A stretch of 61,986 nucleotides of DNA. Source: Bacillota bacterium (GTDB lineage Bacteria; Bacillota_A; Clostridia; Christensenellales; Aristaeellaceae). Positions 1 to 8,654 of the stretch are shown here, piece after piece. The notes beneath the pieces are model-generated. The model had not been told where the DNA came from. It saw only the letters and a program-made list of their open reading frames with translations, and did no database searches. The translations under genes and the position numbers were made by a program. The stretch covers positions 1 through 61,986 of the forward strand of contig JAEZSP010000039.1 of the NCBI GenBank assembly GCA_023421735.1. Direction: 5' to 3'. Position 1 is the first letter of the stretch. Every line of letters starts with the position of its first letter.

Positions 1-1
1 G

Positions 2-506
2 GTCGCCCTTCTCACGAAGGGCGAGGATTGAAACTCTTTAAGCAGATCAATCGGCTGAATGAGATCGCAGGTCGCCCTTCTCACGAAGGGCGAGGATTGA
101 AACTTCTCAGCATCATCGTCGCGGCCCCGTCCGTTTGGTCGCCCTTCTCACGAAGGGCGAGGATTGAAACAATCTGATCGCCAACGCAATAGACGTACTT
201 GATCGTCGCCCTTCTCACGAAGGGCGAGGATTGAAACCCTCCATATACTGAAAACAGCAAACACAGCCTTGGTCGCCCTTCTCACGAAGGGCGAGGATTG
301 AAACGGGCGGCGCGTGAAAAAGCGCATGATCGACATGGTCGCCCTTCTCACGAAGGGCGAGGATTGAAACGTGAACCAGATCTTGCCCGCCTACCACAAC
401 CGTCCGTCGCCCTTCTCACGAAGGGCGAGGATTGAAACGTTGATCGCGTGTTCGCGTCTGCGCCAGATTTCGTGTCGCCCTTCTCACGAAGGGCGAGGAT
501 TGAAAC
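2..506 (+). CRISPR. CRISPR array, 8 repeats and 7 spacers, downstream end
   Basis: Eight identical 33-bp repeats begin at 2, 71, 138, 205, 272, 338, 406 and 474. They start GTCGCCCTTC, end GAGGATTGAAAC, and hold a 9-bp inverted repeat (TCGCCCTTC / GAAGGGCGA) around a TCAC loop. Spacers are 33-36 bp and all differ. The GTCGC...ATTGAAAC form is typical of type I-C arrays and some other type I arrays; the subtype is inferred because no cas gene lies in the window. The ATTGAAAC end gives rightward transcription, so the leader and any cas genes lie to the left, outside the window. The last repeat is not degenerate, and the array stops 11 bp before the end of tlyA, which is read toward it. Confidence 0.97.
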
Positions 507-517
507 ACATGGCTCCG

Positions 518-1366
518 TCAATCCACCTGATTCTTGTTAAACTTTTGCAACTGCAATGAGCGCTCCAGCGCGGCGTCTATCTCTTGCGCGCAATTCCCGT
601 TTAACCGCCTCTCCGCCTCAACGCCGCACCCCAAATGGATGAAATATTCCAGCGTGTTGTGGTTCCCCGTCACAGGGCTGTGGGTCAATCCCAGTATGGC
701 CATACCTGCGCCATCAAAATGCGCGCAAATATCCGCGAGAATTTCCCGCAACACCTGCGGGTCGTCAATGGCACCCGTCCTGCGCAGTTCAGGTGAATGC
801 ACTTCAAACAGCGGCTTAATGAGGGCGACAATCGTCCCGGTGCCATGTAAAATATCGAGACAAATGGGAACGGCTTTTTTAAGGGTGAGATAAGATAAAT
901 CGAGCGTGATCACGCGCGGGCGTGGCGAGAGCGCCAAAAGACATGCGTCCGAAAGGTTTGTTTTCTCCAGATTGACGACCTTGGGGTCTTGAACGAGCTT
1001 TCCGGCCAACTGTCCAAACCCAACGTCCACCGCGTAGACCAGGGACGCGCCATGCGCCACCAGGCAATCTGTAAATCCGCCCGTCGATGCGCCGCAGTCC
1101 AACGCCACGACCCCTTGGACATCCAAGCAGAAGTCCCGGATGGCGCCTTCCAGCTTCAATCCGCCCTTTCCGACATACCGCGTCTTGTAATGCTCCTTTA
1201 CGCGAATGACGTCGTCCGGGCGCACCTTTTCCATGACGCTGGCAACAGGCCGGTCATTGACCAGCACCTTTCGCCCCATCACCCATGGAACAGCCTCGTT
1301 TTTATCGGAAAACCATCCCTCGCCGATCAGCCGATCGAGAAGGACGCTCTTTTTCGAGTTTGCCAT
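518..1366 (-). CDS. tlyA: TlyA family rRNA 2'-O-methyltransferase / hemolysin-like protein
   Basis: 282 aa, the usual family length. Residues 6-60 form an S4 RNA-binding domain, followed by the GKGGLKLEGA linker and an FtsJ/RrmJ-like methyltransferase fold with its SAM motif at 89-99 (LDCGASTGGFT) and YAVDVGFGQLA downstream. Family members methylate ribose 2'-OH groups on 16S/23S rRNA; some were first named hemolysins. GGGGAGA precedes the ATG. It is the last gene of a leftward four-gene set after the J-domain protein (34-bp gap). Its stop lies 11 bp from the CRISPR array with no visible terminator, so its transcript probably enters the array antisense. The family assignment is firm; the exact target nucleotide is not known from sequence. 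Confidence 0.93.
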   Translation of the reverse strand: MANSKKSVLLDRLIGEGWFSDKNEAVPWVMGRKVLVNDRPVASVMEKVRPDDVIRVKEHYKTRYVGKGGLKLEGAIRDFCLDVQGVVALDCGASTGGFTDCLVAHGASLVYAVDVGFGQLAGKLVQDPKVVNLEKTNLSDACLLALSPRPRVITLDLSYLTLKKAVPICLDILHGTGTIVALIKPLFEVHSPELRRTGAIDDPQVLREILADICAHFDGAGMAILGLTHSPVTGNHNTLEYFIHLGCGVEAERRLNGNCAQEIDAALERSLQLQKFNKNQVD

Positions 1367-1400
1367 GTGATCTCCCCGGCATGAATCTCACGCTTGTCCA

Positions 1401-2087
1401 TTAGCAGTAGTACCCGCCGCCTCGGCAGCAGTTGCAAAAGAGATTGCAAAAGCAGATCCAAACGCAGGGATTCGAGCAATAATTCAGCGGAATGCCTCCA
1501 AATCCCTGTCCGCGCTGGCGATAATTGGTGGACTGACCGTCCATCCGCGCGACAAGCGATTGGTACTCAAAATTATCCGGCTCCATGGCGGCAGCCTGCT
1601 TGGCATATGTCACGGCGGCGTTGCGGTTGCCCAGCCCGATGTTTGCGCGCGCATTCAAATAAAACCACTCGGCGCTCCGCTCGTTCATGCGCTCAAGGAT
1701 GTTGAGCGCCTCGCGATAATGCCCGGTGTTGATGTAGTTGCGCACGGCGCGCAATTCCGGCGAGGATTCCCGGTAGGTATTTTGATACCCTCCGAAACCG
1801 AATCCCCCAAAGCCAAAATCGCTGTATCCGTTCTGCTCCTGTTGCTGCTGATAACCGCCGTATCCGGACTGGGATGCATTCTGGCCCGTATAGGTGCCGC
1901 CGGAGCGCTTGATCTTCATCGCCTCGGCATAGGCTTCGTTGATCTCCTTCATCTTCGCCTCGGAGCTCGCAGAGCCCTGATTCACGTCGGGATGATATTT
2001 TTTGGCGAGCTTGCGGTACGCCGTCTTAATCTCATCCTCCGATGCGGATTGTGAGACACCCAATACGCTGAACGGGTCGCTGTTCAT
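1401..2087 (-). CDS. J-domain protein with Gly/Gln-rich linker and Cys-rich tail
   Basis: 228 aa from the ATG at 2087, chosen because AAGGA precedes it and the ATG overlaps the upstream stop (ATGA), indicating translational coupling. Residues 4-60 are a J domain with HPD at 32-34, the motif that stimulates Hsp70 ATPase. A Gly/Gln/Tyr-rich linker (about 78-115) follows, then a TPR-like helical part (about 120-190: [38 protein letters not shown]). The last 25 residues hold seven cysteines. It is not canonical DnaJ, which lies at 41025-42164: it lacks the CxxCxGxG zinc repeats. It probably works with the Hsp70 paralogue in the same operon. The cysteine tail could bind metal or be acylated; that is speculation. 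Confidence 0.85.
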   Translation of the reverse strand: MNSDPFSVLGVSQSASEDEIKTAYRKLAKKYHPDVNQGSASSEAKMKEINEAYAEAMKIKRSGGTYTGQNASQSGYGGYQQQQEQNGYSDFGFGGFGFGGYQNTYRESSPELRAVRNYINTGHYREALNILERMNERSAEWFYLNARANIGLGNRNAAVTYAKQAAAMEPDNFEYQSLVARMDGQSTNYRQRGQGFGGIPLNYCSNPCVWICFCNLFCNCCRGGGYYC

Positions 2088-2923
2088 TTCTTTTGATCCT
2101 TTTCCTTCCTGCTTTGAAGATACGCGTATTTCGTCCAAACCCCGGAATAGAGGATATTGCGAATGAGCCCCGCATCGTGCAGCATGGGCAGCATTTCAAA
2201 TACCTCCGTGCATTCCGCAATGTGCATGGTGAGGATGTCCTGGCATCTGTCCTCAAAGTCCGGCATGTCCCGAAACGGCTTGAGCGGATTATAGCTCCCG
2301 CTCTTCAAATCCTTCGCAAGGTCGTCGTAGGCATCCATGACGTAGATAAACCGGCCGAGCGCCGCACCCATGGCGGAGAGACTGTCCGCCCATTCGTCGT
2401 CCCTGTATCGGAAGATATCGCCGATCAGCGCACCGACCACGTTTGTGGGCGCATCGATGTTTCCATCGGGCTTTTTCTGCTCGATCTCAGAAAGCTCCGC
2501 GATTTTCTCGCGCATGAACGCGTCCTTTTCCGGATAACGCTTTTTCACCCGCTCGTACCCAAGCCGCACGAGCTGCGCCTCGCCCAGCGAAAAAATCTTC
2601 TTTTCGTCCCGCCAGTTATCCATCAAAAGTTGGTAGGCGAGCATCACATTCATGTCGGCAGCGTAATTCGTCGCTTCGGTCAGCAGAAAATCGTGCTTTT
2701 TGAATGGATGGTTGAGGCATATTTCGCGCCCCGCCGTCTCCTCCTGCTCGTAGAGCGAATTGAGAACCAGCGAGAGAAACGTCATGTCGTTCGAAAGCGT
2801 CAAGGCGCCGGTCAGCCCGTGGCGCTTTCGCAGCGCCTTGCAAAGCCCGCAATAGTACGCGCGGAAGCGCGCCTCGTCCGCGGGCGAGAGCGTATCCCGA
2901 TTCACCGTCACATAACCGAACAT
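2084..2923 (-). CDS. DUF5685-like protein
   Basis: 279 aa, mostly helical, cytoplasmic, no signal peptide. It opens [20 protein letters not shown] with an early YYCGLCKAL motif and later carries [19 protein letters not shown], an Asp-rich stretch resembling but not matching that of isoprenoid synthases. From memory these features fit the DUF5685 family, which has no assigned reaction. It sits 36 bp after the Hsp70 paralogue and overlaps the J-domain gene by 4 bp. The three genes are probably one transcript, so a role linked to this chaperone pair, for example as a client or adaptor, is a reasonable guess. No catalytic claim can be made. Confidence 0.75.
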   Translation of the reverse strand: MFGYVTVNRDTLSPADEARFRAYYCGLCKALRKRHGLTGALTLSNDMTFLSLVLNSLYEQEETAGREICLNHPFKKHDFLLTEATNYAADMNVMLAYQLLMDNWRDEKKIFSLGEAQLVRLGYERVKKRYPEKDAFMREKIAELSEIEQKKPDGNIDAPTNVVGALIGDIFRYRDDEWADSLSAMGAALGRFIYVMDAYDDLAKDLKSGSYNPLKPFRDMPDFEDRCQDILTMHIAECTEVFEMLPMLHDAGLIRNILYSGVWTKYAYLQSRKEKDQKK

Positions 2924-2959
2924 GCGCGCCTCCGATTCCTATAGGATAACATTCCCATG

Positions 2960-4696
2960 TTATTTTGTAAAGCTGGCATCCTGCGTTCCGTCACCTTTAT
3001 CCACATAGCTCAAAAGTTCTTCGAGCTTGTCGCACTCGCTCTTGATGCGCGCGGGATCTGTGCCGTCCAGATGCTTTTTAATGTCCTTCACCGGCTTTTC
3101 GAGCTTCGCCGCATCCGCCTTCGAGAGCTTTTTCATCGCGCCCTCCGCCCGGAACATGAGCTGCTCCGCCCGATCCCGCAGCGCCTGATCGGCCTTGCGC
3201 TTCTTGTCCTCAAGCACATAGACCTGCGCGTCGCGCTTCGCCTTCTCGATATCGGCCTCCGACATATTGGAAGAATTCGTGATAACGATCTGCTGGCTCC
3301 GCCCGGTCGCCAAATCCTTTGCGGAAACGTTCACGATTCCGTTGGTATCGATGTTGAACGTCACCTCGATCTGCGGCGTGCCCCGCAGCGCGCGCTTGAT
3401 GCCTTCGAGCCTGAATTTCCCGAGCGTGCGGTTCTGGCTCGCCATGCCGCTCTCGCCCTGCAGCACGTGAATCTCGACGAACGTCTGGAAGTTCGCGGCG
3501 GTCGTAAAAATCTGGCTCTTCTGCACCGGCAGCGTGGTATTTCGGTCGATCAGCTTTGAAAAAACGTTCCCGACCGTCTCGATGCCCAACGACATCGGCG
3601 TCACGTCAAGCAGCAAAAGGGATTTTACCTCGCCGACCATCACGCCGCCCTGAATCGCCGCGCCCATCGCGACGCACTCGTCCGGGTTGACGCCCTTGTG
3701 CGGATCCATGCCCGTAAACTTGCGCACAGCCTGCTGCACAGCCGGAATGCGCGATGATCCGCCGACCAACAGCACCTTCGAGATGTCGCTTTTCTGAAGT
3801 CCCGAATCGGTCAGCGCCTGCTGGGTCGGCCCCATGGTCGCATCCACCAAATGCCGCGTCAGCTCGTCAAAGGTTGCGCGCGTGAGCGACAGCTCCATGT
3901 GCTTGGGACCGTCCTTCCCCACCGTTAAAAATGGCAGGTTGACCGTCGTTTCGAACAGGCTCGATAATTCGATCTTCGCCTTCTCGGCGGCCTCCCGCAC
4001 GCGCTCCAGCGCCACCGGATCGCCGGAAAGGTCGATCTTGTTCGCCTTTTTAAATTCCCCGACGAGGTAATCAGTCACGCACTTGTCAAAGTCGTCGCCG
4101 CCCAGCCGGTTGTTCCCCGCCGTCGCGAGCACCTCGATCACATCGTGGCTGATTTCCAGAATCGACACGTCGAAGGTGCCGCCGCCCAGATCGTACACCA
4201 TGATCTTCTGTGCGTTCTCCTTGTCGATGCCGTAGGCCAGCGCGGCGGCGGTCGGCTCGTTGATGATTCGCTTCACATTGAGCCCTGCGATGGAACCGGC
4301 GTCCTTGGTTGCCTGCCGCTGGGCATCTGTAAAGTAGGCGGGCACGGTGATGACTGCGTCCGTAACCGGCTCCCCGAGGTATGCCTCCGCATCCGCCTTT
4401 AATTTTTGCAGAATCATCGCGGATATTTCCTGCGGGGTATACGTCTTTCCATCAATCTTCACGCGGTAGTCCGTACCCATCTCCCGCTTAATGGAGGAAA
4501 CGGTGCGCGCGGAGTTTGTGATCGCCTGCCGTTTCGCCACCTGACCCACCATGCGCTCCCCGGATTTCGAGAACGCGACGACGGAAGGCGTCGTCCGACC
4601 GCCGTCCGATGAAACGATCACGACGGGATCTCCGCCCTCTATATAAGCCACGCACGAATTTGTCGTGCCCAGATCGATACCGATTGTCCTTGCCAT
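2960..4696 (-). CDS. Hsp70/DnaK-like chaperone, second paralogue
   Basis: 578 aa from the ATG at 4696, which has GGGGAGGT 7 nt upstream; the ATG codon two codons earlier is too close to that site. The ATPase domain (1-365) shows [29 protein letters not shown] and [13 protein letters not shown]. The substrate domain follows ([22 protein letters not shown]). It is shorter than the canonical DnaK at 42370-44193 (607 aa), mainly in the C-terminal lid and tail, and lacks the usual acidic C-terminus. It has no grpE and no CIRCE site; its partners are the J-domain and DUF5685-like genes downstream. It is probably a dedicated chaperone rather than the housekeeping one, and is divergent from the sigma factor at 4852. 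Confidence 0.95.
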   Translation of the reverse strand: MARTIGIDLGTTNSCVAYIEGGDPVVIVSSDGGRTTPSVVAFSKSGERMVGQVAKRQAITNSARTVSSIKREMGTDYRVKIDGKTYTPQEISAMILQKLKADAEAYLGEPVTDAVITVPAYFTDAQRQATKDAGSIAGLNVKRIINEPTAAALAYGIDKENAQKIMVYDLGGGTFDVSILEISHDVIEVLATAGNNRLGGDDFDKCVTDYLVGEFKKANKIDLSGDPVALERVREAAEKAKIELSSLFETTVNLPFLTVGKDGPKHMELSLTRATFDELTRHLVDATMGPTQQALTDSGLQKSDISKVLLVGGSSRIPAVQQAVRKFTGMDPHKGVNPDECVAMGAAIQGGVMVGEVKSLLLLDVTPMSLGIETVGNVFSKLIDRNTTLPVQKSQIFTTAANFQTFVEIHVLQGESGMASQNRTLGKFRLEGIKRALRGTPQIEVTFNIDTNGIVNVSAKDLATGRSQQIVITNSSNMSEADIEKAKRDAQVYVLEDKKRKADQALRDRAEQLMFRAEGAMKKLSKADAAKLEKPVKDIKKHLDGTDPARIKSECDKLEELLSYVDKGDGTQDASFTK

Positions 4697-4851
4697 GTTC
4701 ATTACCTCCCCTTGCATGTTTCCACATTAACGCATGTTTATAAACTGAATATGAAAAATGGGCCGAGTTCACAATTTGTTTACCGCATGTGATATGATGG
4801 GGCAAACAAAGGCGCGCAATGCATGCACTTATGGGGCAAGGCGGTGAGAAC

Positions 4852-6429
4852 ATGGATGACGCAAGGCGCATTTACGCGTTCGCCTATCGGAAGATGGGCG
4901 GCGCACGCGAGGCGGAGGATCTTTCACAGGAGATTCTGCTGGCACTTTTTTCCTCGGACATCGGGCGCGCACAGAACCGGACGGCATACCTGTACGGCGT
5001 CTGCCGACACGTATGGGCGCGCTATCTTTCGCGCAACAAGCCGCATTGGGAGGCGACCCGCTACGAGTCCGCGATCGATTTTCTATCCGACGGGAGGGAT
5101 GTTTCCGAGCGGATCGAGAAAAGTGCCGAGTACGAGGCGTTGCGCCGCGAAATCGCACGGCTGAGCCACGCGCGCAGGGAGGCGCTCGTCATGCGGTACT
5201 TCGAGCGAAAGACAGACGCCGAAATCGCACAGGCGCTTTGCGTCAGCCCCGCAACCGTCCGTTGGCATCTTTACAAGGCGAGGGACGAATTGAAAGGAAG
5301 GCTTCAGATGGAGACGAGAAACGGCATGCGCGCACCCATTCGGATGGAAGTCGGACATTCGGGCAACGTGATCGATCAGTCCTTGTGCGGACTTAAGAAC
5401 GACCTTCTGACCCAGAACATCGCATGGACGCTGTACGGCCCGCCCAAGCGCGCGCAAGACGTGGCGCGGGAATTGGACGTTCCGGCTGTATATGTGGAAA
5501 ATAAGATCGAGGCACTTGCCAACTTGGACTATGTGAAAAAGATCGGCGATCAGGTTCGGACGAATTTTTTCATTCATACGCCGGAGTACATACTCGCTCG
5601 TGCGCGGTTCAACTACGCCAATTCGGAGAATCTCGCAGACATCTTCTTCCGGGCGGCGCAGGATGTCCTGCCGGAAGTGCGCAAGGTCGGCTTCATCGGC
5701 AGCGATCTGCCGGATGGCGAACTGATCTGGCACGTGCTCCCCGAACTCATCATGCGCGCATACCACACGATCAACGACAGATACCACGAAGAACGTCACC
5801 TTCATCACGCAAAGCCCATGCGGCCGGACGGCACGCGGCACTGGATCTGGGCACGGATCGAGCCCCTACCCAAAACCGGCGACCCTGCATTCGACGAGTA
5901 CCTTTTTACCGGCAGCGTTTTTAACATCAAGAGCAACGAGATCGAGGGGATCGAATCCATGCAGTACGACTTTCAGTCGATCAACACGCCGCGCCCGTTC
6001 GGCGCAACGGGTACGCTGGCCGCTTCCCGCGCCGCATCCGTTATACGCGGAAAAGAGCCGGACGAAAAAGATCGCGAAGCCATCGCCACACTGATGCGGG
6101 ATGGTTACGTCTGTGACATGAAATTGATGATTCCATATATGACAAATACCGAAAGACGAACATACAACGAAGTCCTAGACAGCGTCATACCCCTCCTCGA
6201 CATCGATGCGCTGACCGAACCGTTCATCGGATATGCGCGCGAAATGGACAAATGGATTCCGTCTTTCCTTGATCCCAACGAACGCGCGCACCGTTTGACC
6301 AGTTATGACTCCTTCGGAACGCCGATTTACCTCCTTCTGAAAGCCGGAAAGCTGCCCATGCCGGAGCCGAACATTGCGCGGCGACTGTCAACCGTTGTTT
6401 GGGAAAACAGTAGAATAAGTTTACAATAA
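4852..6429 (+). CDS. ECF-like sigma-70 factor with a ~365-residue C-terminal extension
   Basis: 525 aa from the ATG at 4852, preceded by AAGGCGGTGAG; an ATG 33 bp upstream lacks a ribosome site. Residues 1-65 look like sigma region 2 (AEDLSQEILLALF), and 95-148 are sigma region 4 with its helix-turn-helix (ALVMRYFERKTDAEIAQAL, VSPATVRWHLYKARDELK). The remaining residues (160-525) belong to no family I recognise. Residues about 195-245 look like a winged helix (PPKRAQDVARELDVPAVYVENKIEAL); no membrane segment is visible. ECF factors are normally 160-200 aa; long C-terminal domains in such proteins usually sense a signal or replace an anti-sigma factor. It is transcribed away from the Hsp70 paralogue and toward the candidate RNA at 6448. 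The sigma assignment is firm, the rest unknown. Confidence 0.88.
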   Translation: MDDARRIYAFAYRKMGGAREAEDLSQEILLALFSSDIGRAQNRTAYLYGVCRHVWARYLSRNKPHWEATRYESAIDFLSDGRDVSERIEKSAEYEALRREIARLSHARREALVMRYFERKTDAEIAQALCVSPATVRWHLYKARDELKGRLQMETRNGMRAPIRMEVGHSGNVIDQSLCGLKNDLLTQNIAWTLYGPPKRAQDVARELDVPAVYVENKIEALANLDYVKKIGDQVRTNFFIHTPEYILARARFNYANSENLADIFFRAAQDVLPEVRKVGFIGSDLPDGELIWHVLPELIMRAYHTINDRYHEERHLHHAKPMRPDGTRHWIWARIEPLPKTGDPAFDEYLFTGSVFNIKSNEIEGIESMQYDFQSINTPRPFGATGTLAASRAASVIRGKEPDEKDREAIATLMRDGYVCDMKLMIPYMTNTERRTYNEVLDSVIPLLDIDALTEPFIGYAREMDKWIPSFLDPNERAHRLTSYDSFGTPIYLLLKAGKLPMPEPNIARRLSTVVWENSRISLQ

Positions 6430-6447
6430 ATTCATGTAAAAATATGC

Positions 6448-6476
6448 TTGACAAACCGGGGAAGGTGTGGTATCCT
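6448..6476 (+). promoter_or_regulatory. Sigma-A-type promoter for the candidate long RNA
   Basis: TTGACA at 6448-6453, 17-nt spacer, TATCCT at 6471-6476, starting 19 bp after the sigma factor stop. No open reading frame with a ribosome site follows for more than 700 bp, so the promoter points at a non-coding transcript. Confidence 0.7.
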
Positions 6477-6482
6477 TTAACC

Positions 6483-6963
6483 AGGCAAAGGAAATGTCTA
6501 GAGGCTGAAACCGAAAGAACGCAAGGGGAATCTGAAAAGGAGAAGAGAGCTGAACCGGGCGGCATCAGAGACAGTCGGTAAACGGCAAGCCGGAAAGGAA
6601 GCCGATTGAGGACGCGTCAAAGAGCGCAGGTAAGGGCCTGACCCCAGCGATTTCGGAGAAAGTAATCAATATGAAAGGGGGCGATGCCATTGGACCAGTC
6701 AGTCACGGAAACCCGATCGGTTTGCTTCGCCCTTCACGATAGATAGGCAAAGCATAGACGGTTTTCAAAAACTGATCGACGCGCCGCGGATTCCGCTGGT
6801 AGACAGGGACTCAAGGTGCGGCACGCGGTGCATGTGAAACCGAACCCGACCCAGATAGGAAATATTCTTCGCGTTATTCGGGTGGGGCAAACCGATCACT
6901 TCGGAAAACTCAATAGGAATTCAGGCGGTCGCCCAACAAGGACGACCGCTTCATTCATTTTCT
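6483..6963 (+). ncRNA. Candidate ~480-nt non-coding RNA
   Basis: The segment lies between a good promoter (6448-6476) and a terminator-like hairpin (GCGGTCG at 6925, CGACCGC at 6943, then a T-rich tail). It is purine-rich with many GAAA/GGAA tracts between short helices, as in structured RNAs. One visible helix pairs CAGTCGG with CCGATTG (about 6572-6608). No frame gives a plausible protein. I looked for hallmarks of RNase P, tmRNA, SRP RNA, 6S and cobalamin riboswitches and did not find them. I cannot assign it to a known large RNA class (OLE, ROOL, GOLLD, raiA) without a covariance search. Confidence 0.45.
6925..6963 (+). terminator. Terminator-like hairpin closing the candidate RNA
   Basis: Stem GCGGTCG (6925-6931) with CGACCGC (6943-6949), 11-nt loop that can extend by CC/GG pairing, then TTCATTCATTTTC. 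The U-tract is interrupted, so strength is uncertain. Confidence 0.5.
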
Positions 6964-7195
6964 CCGATCACTCTTGGCGCAATCCACGCAGGCTCAACCC
7001 GCGCCCTTCGGGAGACGATCACCGCCGCAACGGACGAAGCAGGTCATCGCCCCGCAACGGGTTCTTCGTATAATGCGAGGTTTGAAACCCAAATGGGTTC
7101 CATTCCAAATCCGCAAATGGCGGAAAACGAGGAAATCTCTGACACGGAACCGGACGTCAAAGGGAGAGCAACAAAACCAGGGGCGAAACGGATCG
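6964..7195. other. Intergenic stretch without a recognised feature
   Basis: About 230 bp between the candidate RNA and the LRR fragment. Short open frames exist on both strands but have no ribosome sites and look like arbitrary Arg/Pro-rich translations of G+C-rich DNA. I see no promoter, repeat or RNA motif. Confidence 0.5.
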
Positions 7196-7645
7196 TCAAT
7201 CACGCGGTTCTGCGGCGGATGAACGACTCGAATCGGATAAAAACCGAATCGGTATGTCGTTCTCAAGCGCGAATTGATGTGCTGCGGAATTTTCCAAACA
7301 ATTCATGACCAGGCTTGGACAATTCCGAAACGCCGTTTCCCCAATCACCGCGGCACTGCCCAAAATCGTCACGCTTGTCAGGGAAGAACACCTTGAAAAC
7401 GTCCAATCCCCAATGCTTGTGACGCCGTCTGGGATTGTCATGCTCGTCAGGGAAGAGCATCCGAAAAACGCGCTATTTCTGATGCCTACAACGCTGTCTG
7501 GGATCGTCACGCTCGTGAGCGCATCGCACCCCGAAAAAACGTACCGCCTGATGCTTGTGATGCTGCCTGGGACCGCCACGCTGATCAGGGAAGAACACGC
7601 AGAAAATGCGCCCTCCCCGATGCTTGTACCGCTGCTTGGGATCAA
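7196..7645 (-). pseudogene. BspA-type leucine-rich repeat protein, 3' fragment
   Basis: The frame encodes about 149 aa made of LRR_5/BspA repeats (units such as SVTIPDSVVGIRNSAFFGC and SMTIPDGVTSIGDWTFSRC) and ends with the family's usual cap (AAHQFALENDIPIRFL). Such proteins are normally secreted and much longer. Here there is no signal peptide, and the frame starts with a TTG just after the acetyltransferase stop. A strong AAGGAGG inside the acetyltransferase's last codons is followed by GTG overlapping its TGA, but that GTG frame stops after six codons in a different frame from the repeats. This suggests a 5'-truncated and frameshifted remnant; a short intact cytoplasmic LRR protein is less likely. 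Confidence 0.6.
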
Positions 7646-7658
7646 AATGGTGCAGCAA

Positions 7659-8129
7659 TCACGCCTCCTTCGTCATCACCCAAAATGCCGTTCCCGTCCC
7701 GCGCTGCACAATCCCCCGCGCGACCGCGAACCCGGCCTTTTCATACGCCCGAATCGCGCGCAAATTAAACGCCGCGACCGTCAGCCGAACGTGCGCCGCG
7801 CCGAATGTCGCGTACGCAAACGCCAATCCCTCCTTGACAAACGCCGCTCCCCCGCCCTTTCCGCATAAATTGGGCCGCATCCCAAGCCCCACGTCGAGCA
7901 TGTCCTGCGCATACACATCCGTTTCTTCCGCCAAAATCCGCGCGGACGCGCCAAAGCAGAAAAATCCCGTCAAAGCGCCCGCTTCGTCAAAGCACGCAAA
8001 ATACGATCCGTCCAACAGTTCCCGCATCGTCTCCGCATCCTGTGTAAAGTTGTAAAATGCATACACGCCCGGATACGTCCACGCGGCGATCCGCGTGGCA
8101 ACCTCCGGCGTCATCGCACAGATGCTCAA
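7659..8129 (-). CDS. GNAT family N-acetyltransferase
   Basis: 156 aa. Acetyl-CoA-binding motif A is visible as VGLGMRPNLCGKGGGAAFV (about 80-98), followed by VRLTVAAFNLRAIRAYEKAGF, the classic GNAT C-terminal strand-helix. The TTG start overlaps the TGA of the riboflavin kinase gene (TTGA), and GGAAGGGAAG lies about 6 nt upstream, which supports coupling. Substrate is unknown; many relatives act on ribosomal protein N-termini, antibiotics or small amines. Last intact gene of the riboflavin kinase transcript. Confidence 0.88.
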   Translation of the reverse strand: MSICAMTPEVATRIAAWTYPGVYAFYNFTQDAETMRELLDGSYFACFDEAGALTGFFCFGASARILAEETDVYAQDMLDVGLGMRPNLCGKGGGAAFVKEGLAFAYATFGAAHVRLTVAAFNLRAIRAYEKAGFAVARGIVQRGTGTAFWVMTKEA

Positions 8130-8506
8130 GCCTGCTTCCCTTCCATACGCGCTTCCGCAACATCCCGATGCATCTGCACGATCAGATCATCAATGGAATC
8201 GAACCGGATCTCCGGTCGCAAAAAGCGCAGATATTCCACCTCAACATGCGCGTCATATATATCGCGGTCGAAATCGAGGATGAACGCCTCAATGGTGGGC
8301 TTCCCCTCCGGAAGCGTCGGATGTATGCCCTGATCGATCACGCACAGATGCGGTGTTTTTTCGTCCGCAATCCAAATGCGCGCGACATAAACCCCGTCAT
8401 CGGGCAGAACGACCGCCCGATCGGATTCGATATTCGCCGTTGGAAATCCAAGCTTTCTGCCAATGCGCTTTCCATGCGCCACAATGCCGGTCAATTTAAA
8501 GTTCAC
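8126..8506 (-). CDS. Stand-alone riboflavin kinase (RibF C-terminal domain)
   Basis: 126 aa matching only the flavokinase half of bifunctional RibF. It shows GIVAHGKRIGRKLGFPTANI (the ATP/Mg binding GKxxGxxxGFPTAN motif), DGVYVARI, and IEAFILDFDRDIYDAHVEVEYLRFLRPEIRF with the catalytic region. It converts riboflavin to FMN; the FAD synthetase half is absent, so FAD would need another enzyme. Start is a GTG with GGGGAG upstream. No FMN riboswitch is evident in the 209-bp gap to queT. FMN supply fits a genome with an Rnf complex, which needs covalent FMN and other flavoproteins. Confidence 0.9.
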   Translation of the reverse strand: MNFKLTGIVAHGKRIGRKLGFPTANIESDRAVVLPDDGVYVARIWIADEKTPHLCVIDQGIHPTLPEGKPTIEAFILDFDRDIYDAHVEVEYLRFLRPEIRFDSIDDLIVQMHRDVAEARMEGKQA

Positions 8507-8547
8507 GGTACTTCTCTCCCCGCGATGAAATCGCTGAAATTAATATT

Positions 8548-8576
8548 TGTATAATCTTGATCGCCAAAGAAGGCAA
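8548..8576 (-). promoter_or_regulatory. Promoter of the riboflavin kinase operon
   Basis: On the minus strand TTGCCT (8576-8571), 17-nt spacer, TATACA (8553-8548), 42 bp upstream of the GTG start. Divergent from the queT promoter. Confidence 0.5.
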
Positions 8577-8578
8577 CT

Positions 8579-8606
8579 TTGACACTCTATACTAAATACT
8601 TAATCA
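8579..8606 (+). promoter_or_regulatory. Probable queT promoter
   Basis: TTGACA at 8579-8584 is a perfect -35; the best -10, TAATCA at 8601-8606 with a 16-nt spacer, is weak. The predicted start near 8612 coincides with the beginning of the preQ1 aptamer. Confidence 0.45.
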
Positions 8607-8611
8607 AATAG

Positions 8612-8654
8612 AGACAGTTCGCGGCCCTCCTGTCTGACGAAAAACAAAACCAGG
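8612..8654 (+). promoter_or_regulatory. PreQ1-I riboswitch
   Basis: P1 stem AGACAG (8612-8617) pairs with CTGTCT (8630-8635), enclosing loop TTCGCGGCCCTC. An A-rich tail (GAAAAACAAAACCAGG) follows, whose GG can pair with loop CC to make the H-type pseudoknot. This is the compact architecture of preQ1 class I aptamers. The next gene is queT, a known preQ1-I target. A GCGCGT-GAGA-ACGCGC hairpin at 8656-8671 may be part of the expression platform. Confidence 0.72.

Noticed and set aside
4768..4798. Possible promoter TTCACA-N19-TATGAT for the sigma factor
   Set aside because: The -10 is good but the spacer is too long and the -35 poor; not listed as a feature.
6724..6740. TCGCCCTTCACGA resembles part of the CRISPR repeat
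   Set aside because: Only about 13 bases agree with a two-base gap, there is no array context, and the motif is a common G+C-rich string.
6816..7222. Short plus-strand frames of 82-85 codons after the sigma factor
   Set aside because: Arg/Pro-rich translations without ribosome sites, overlapping the candidate RNA and its hairpin.
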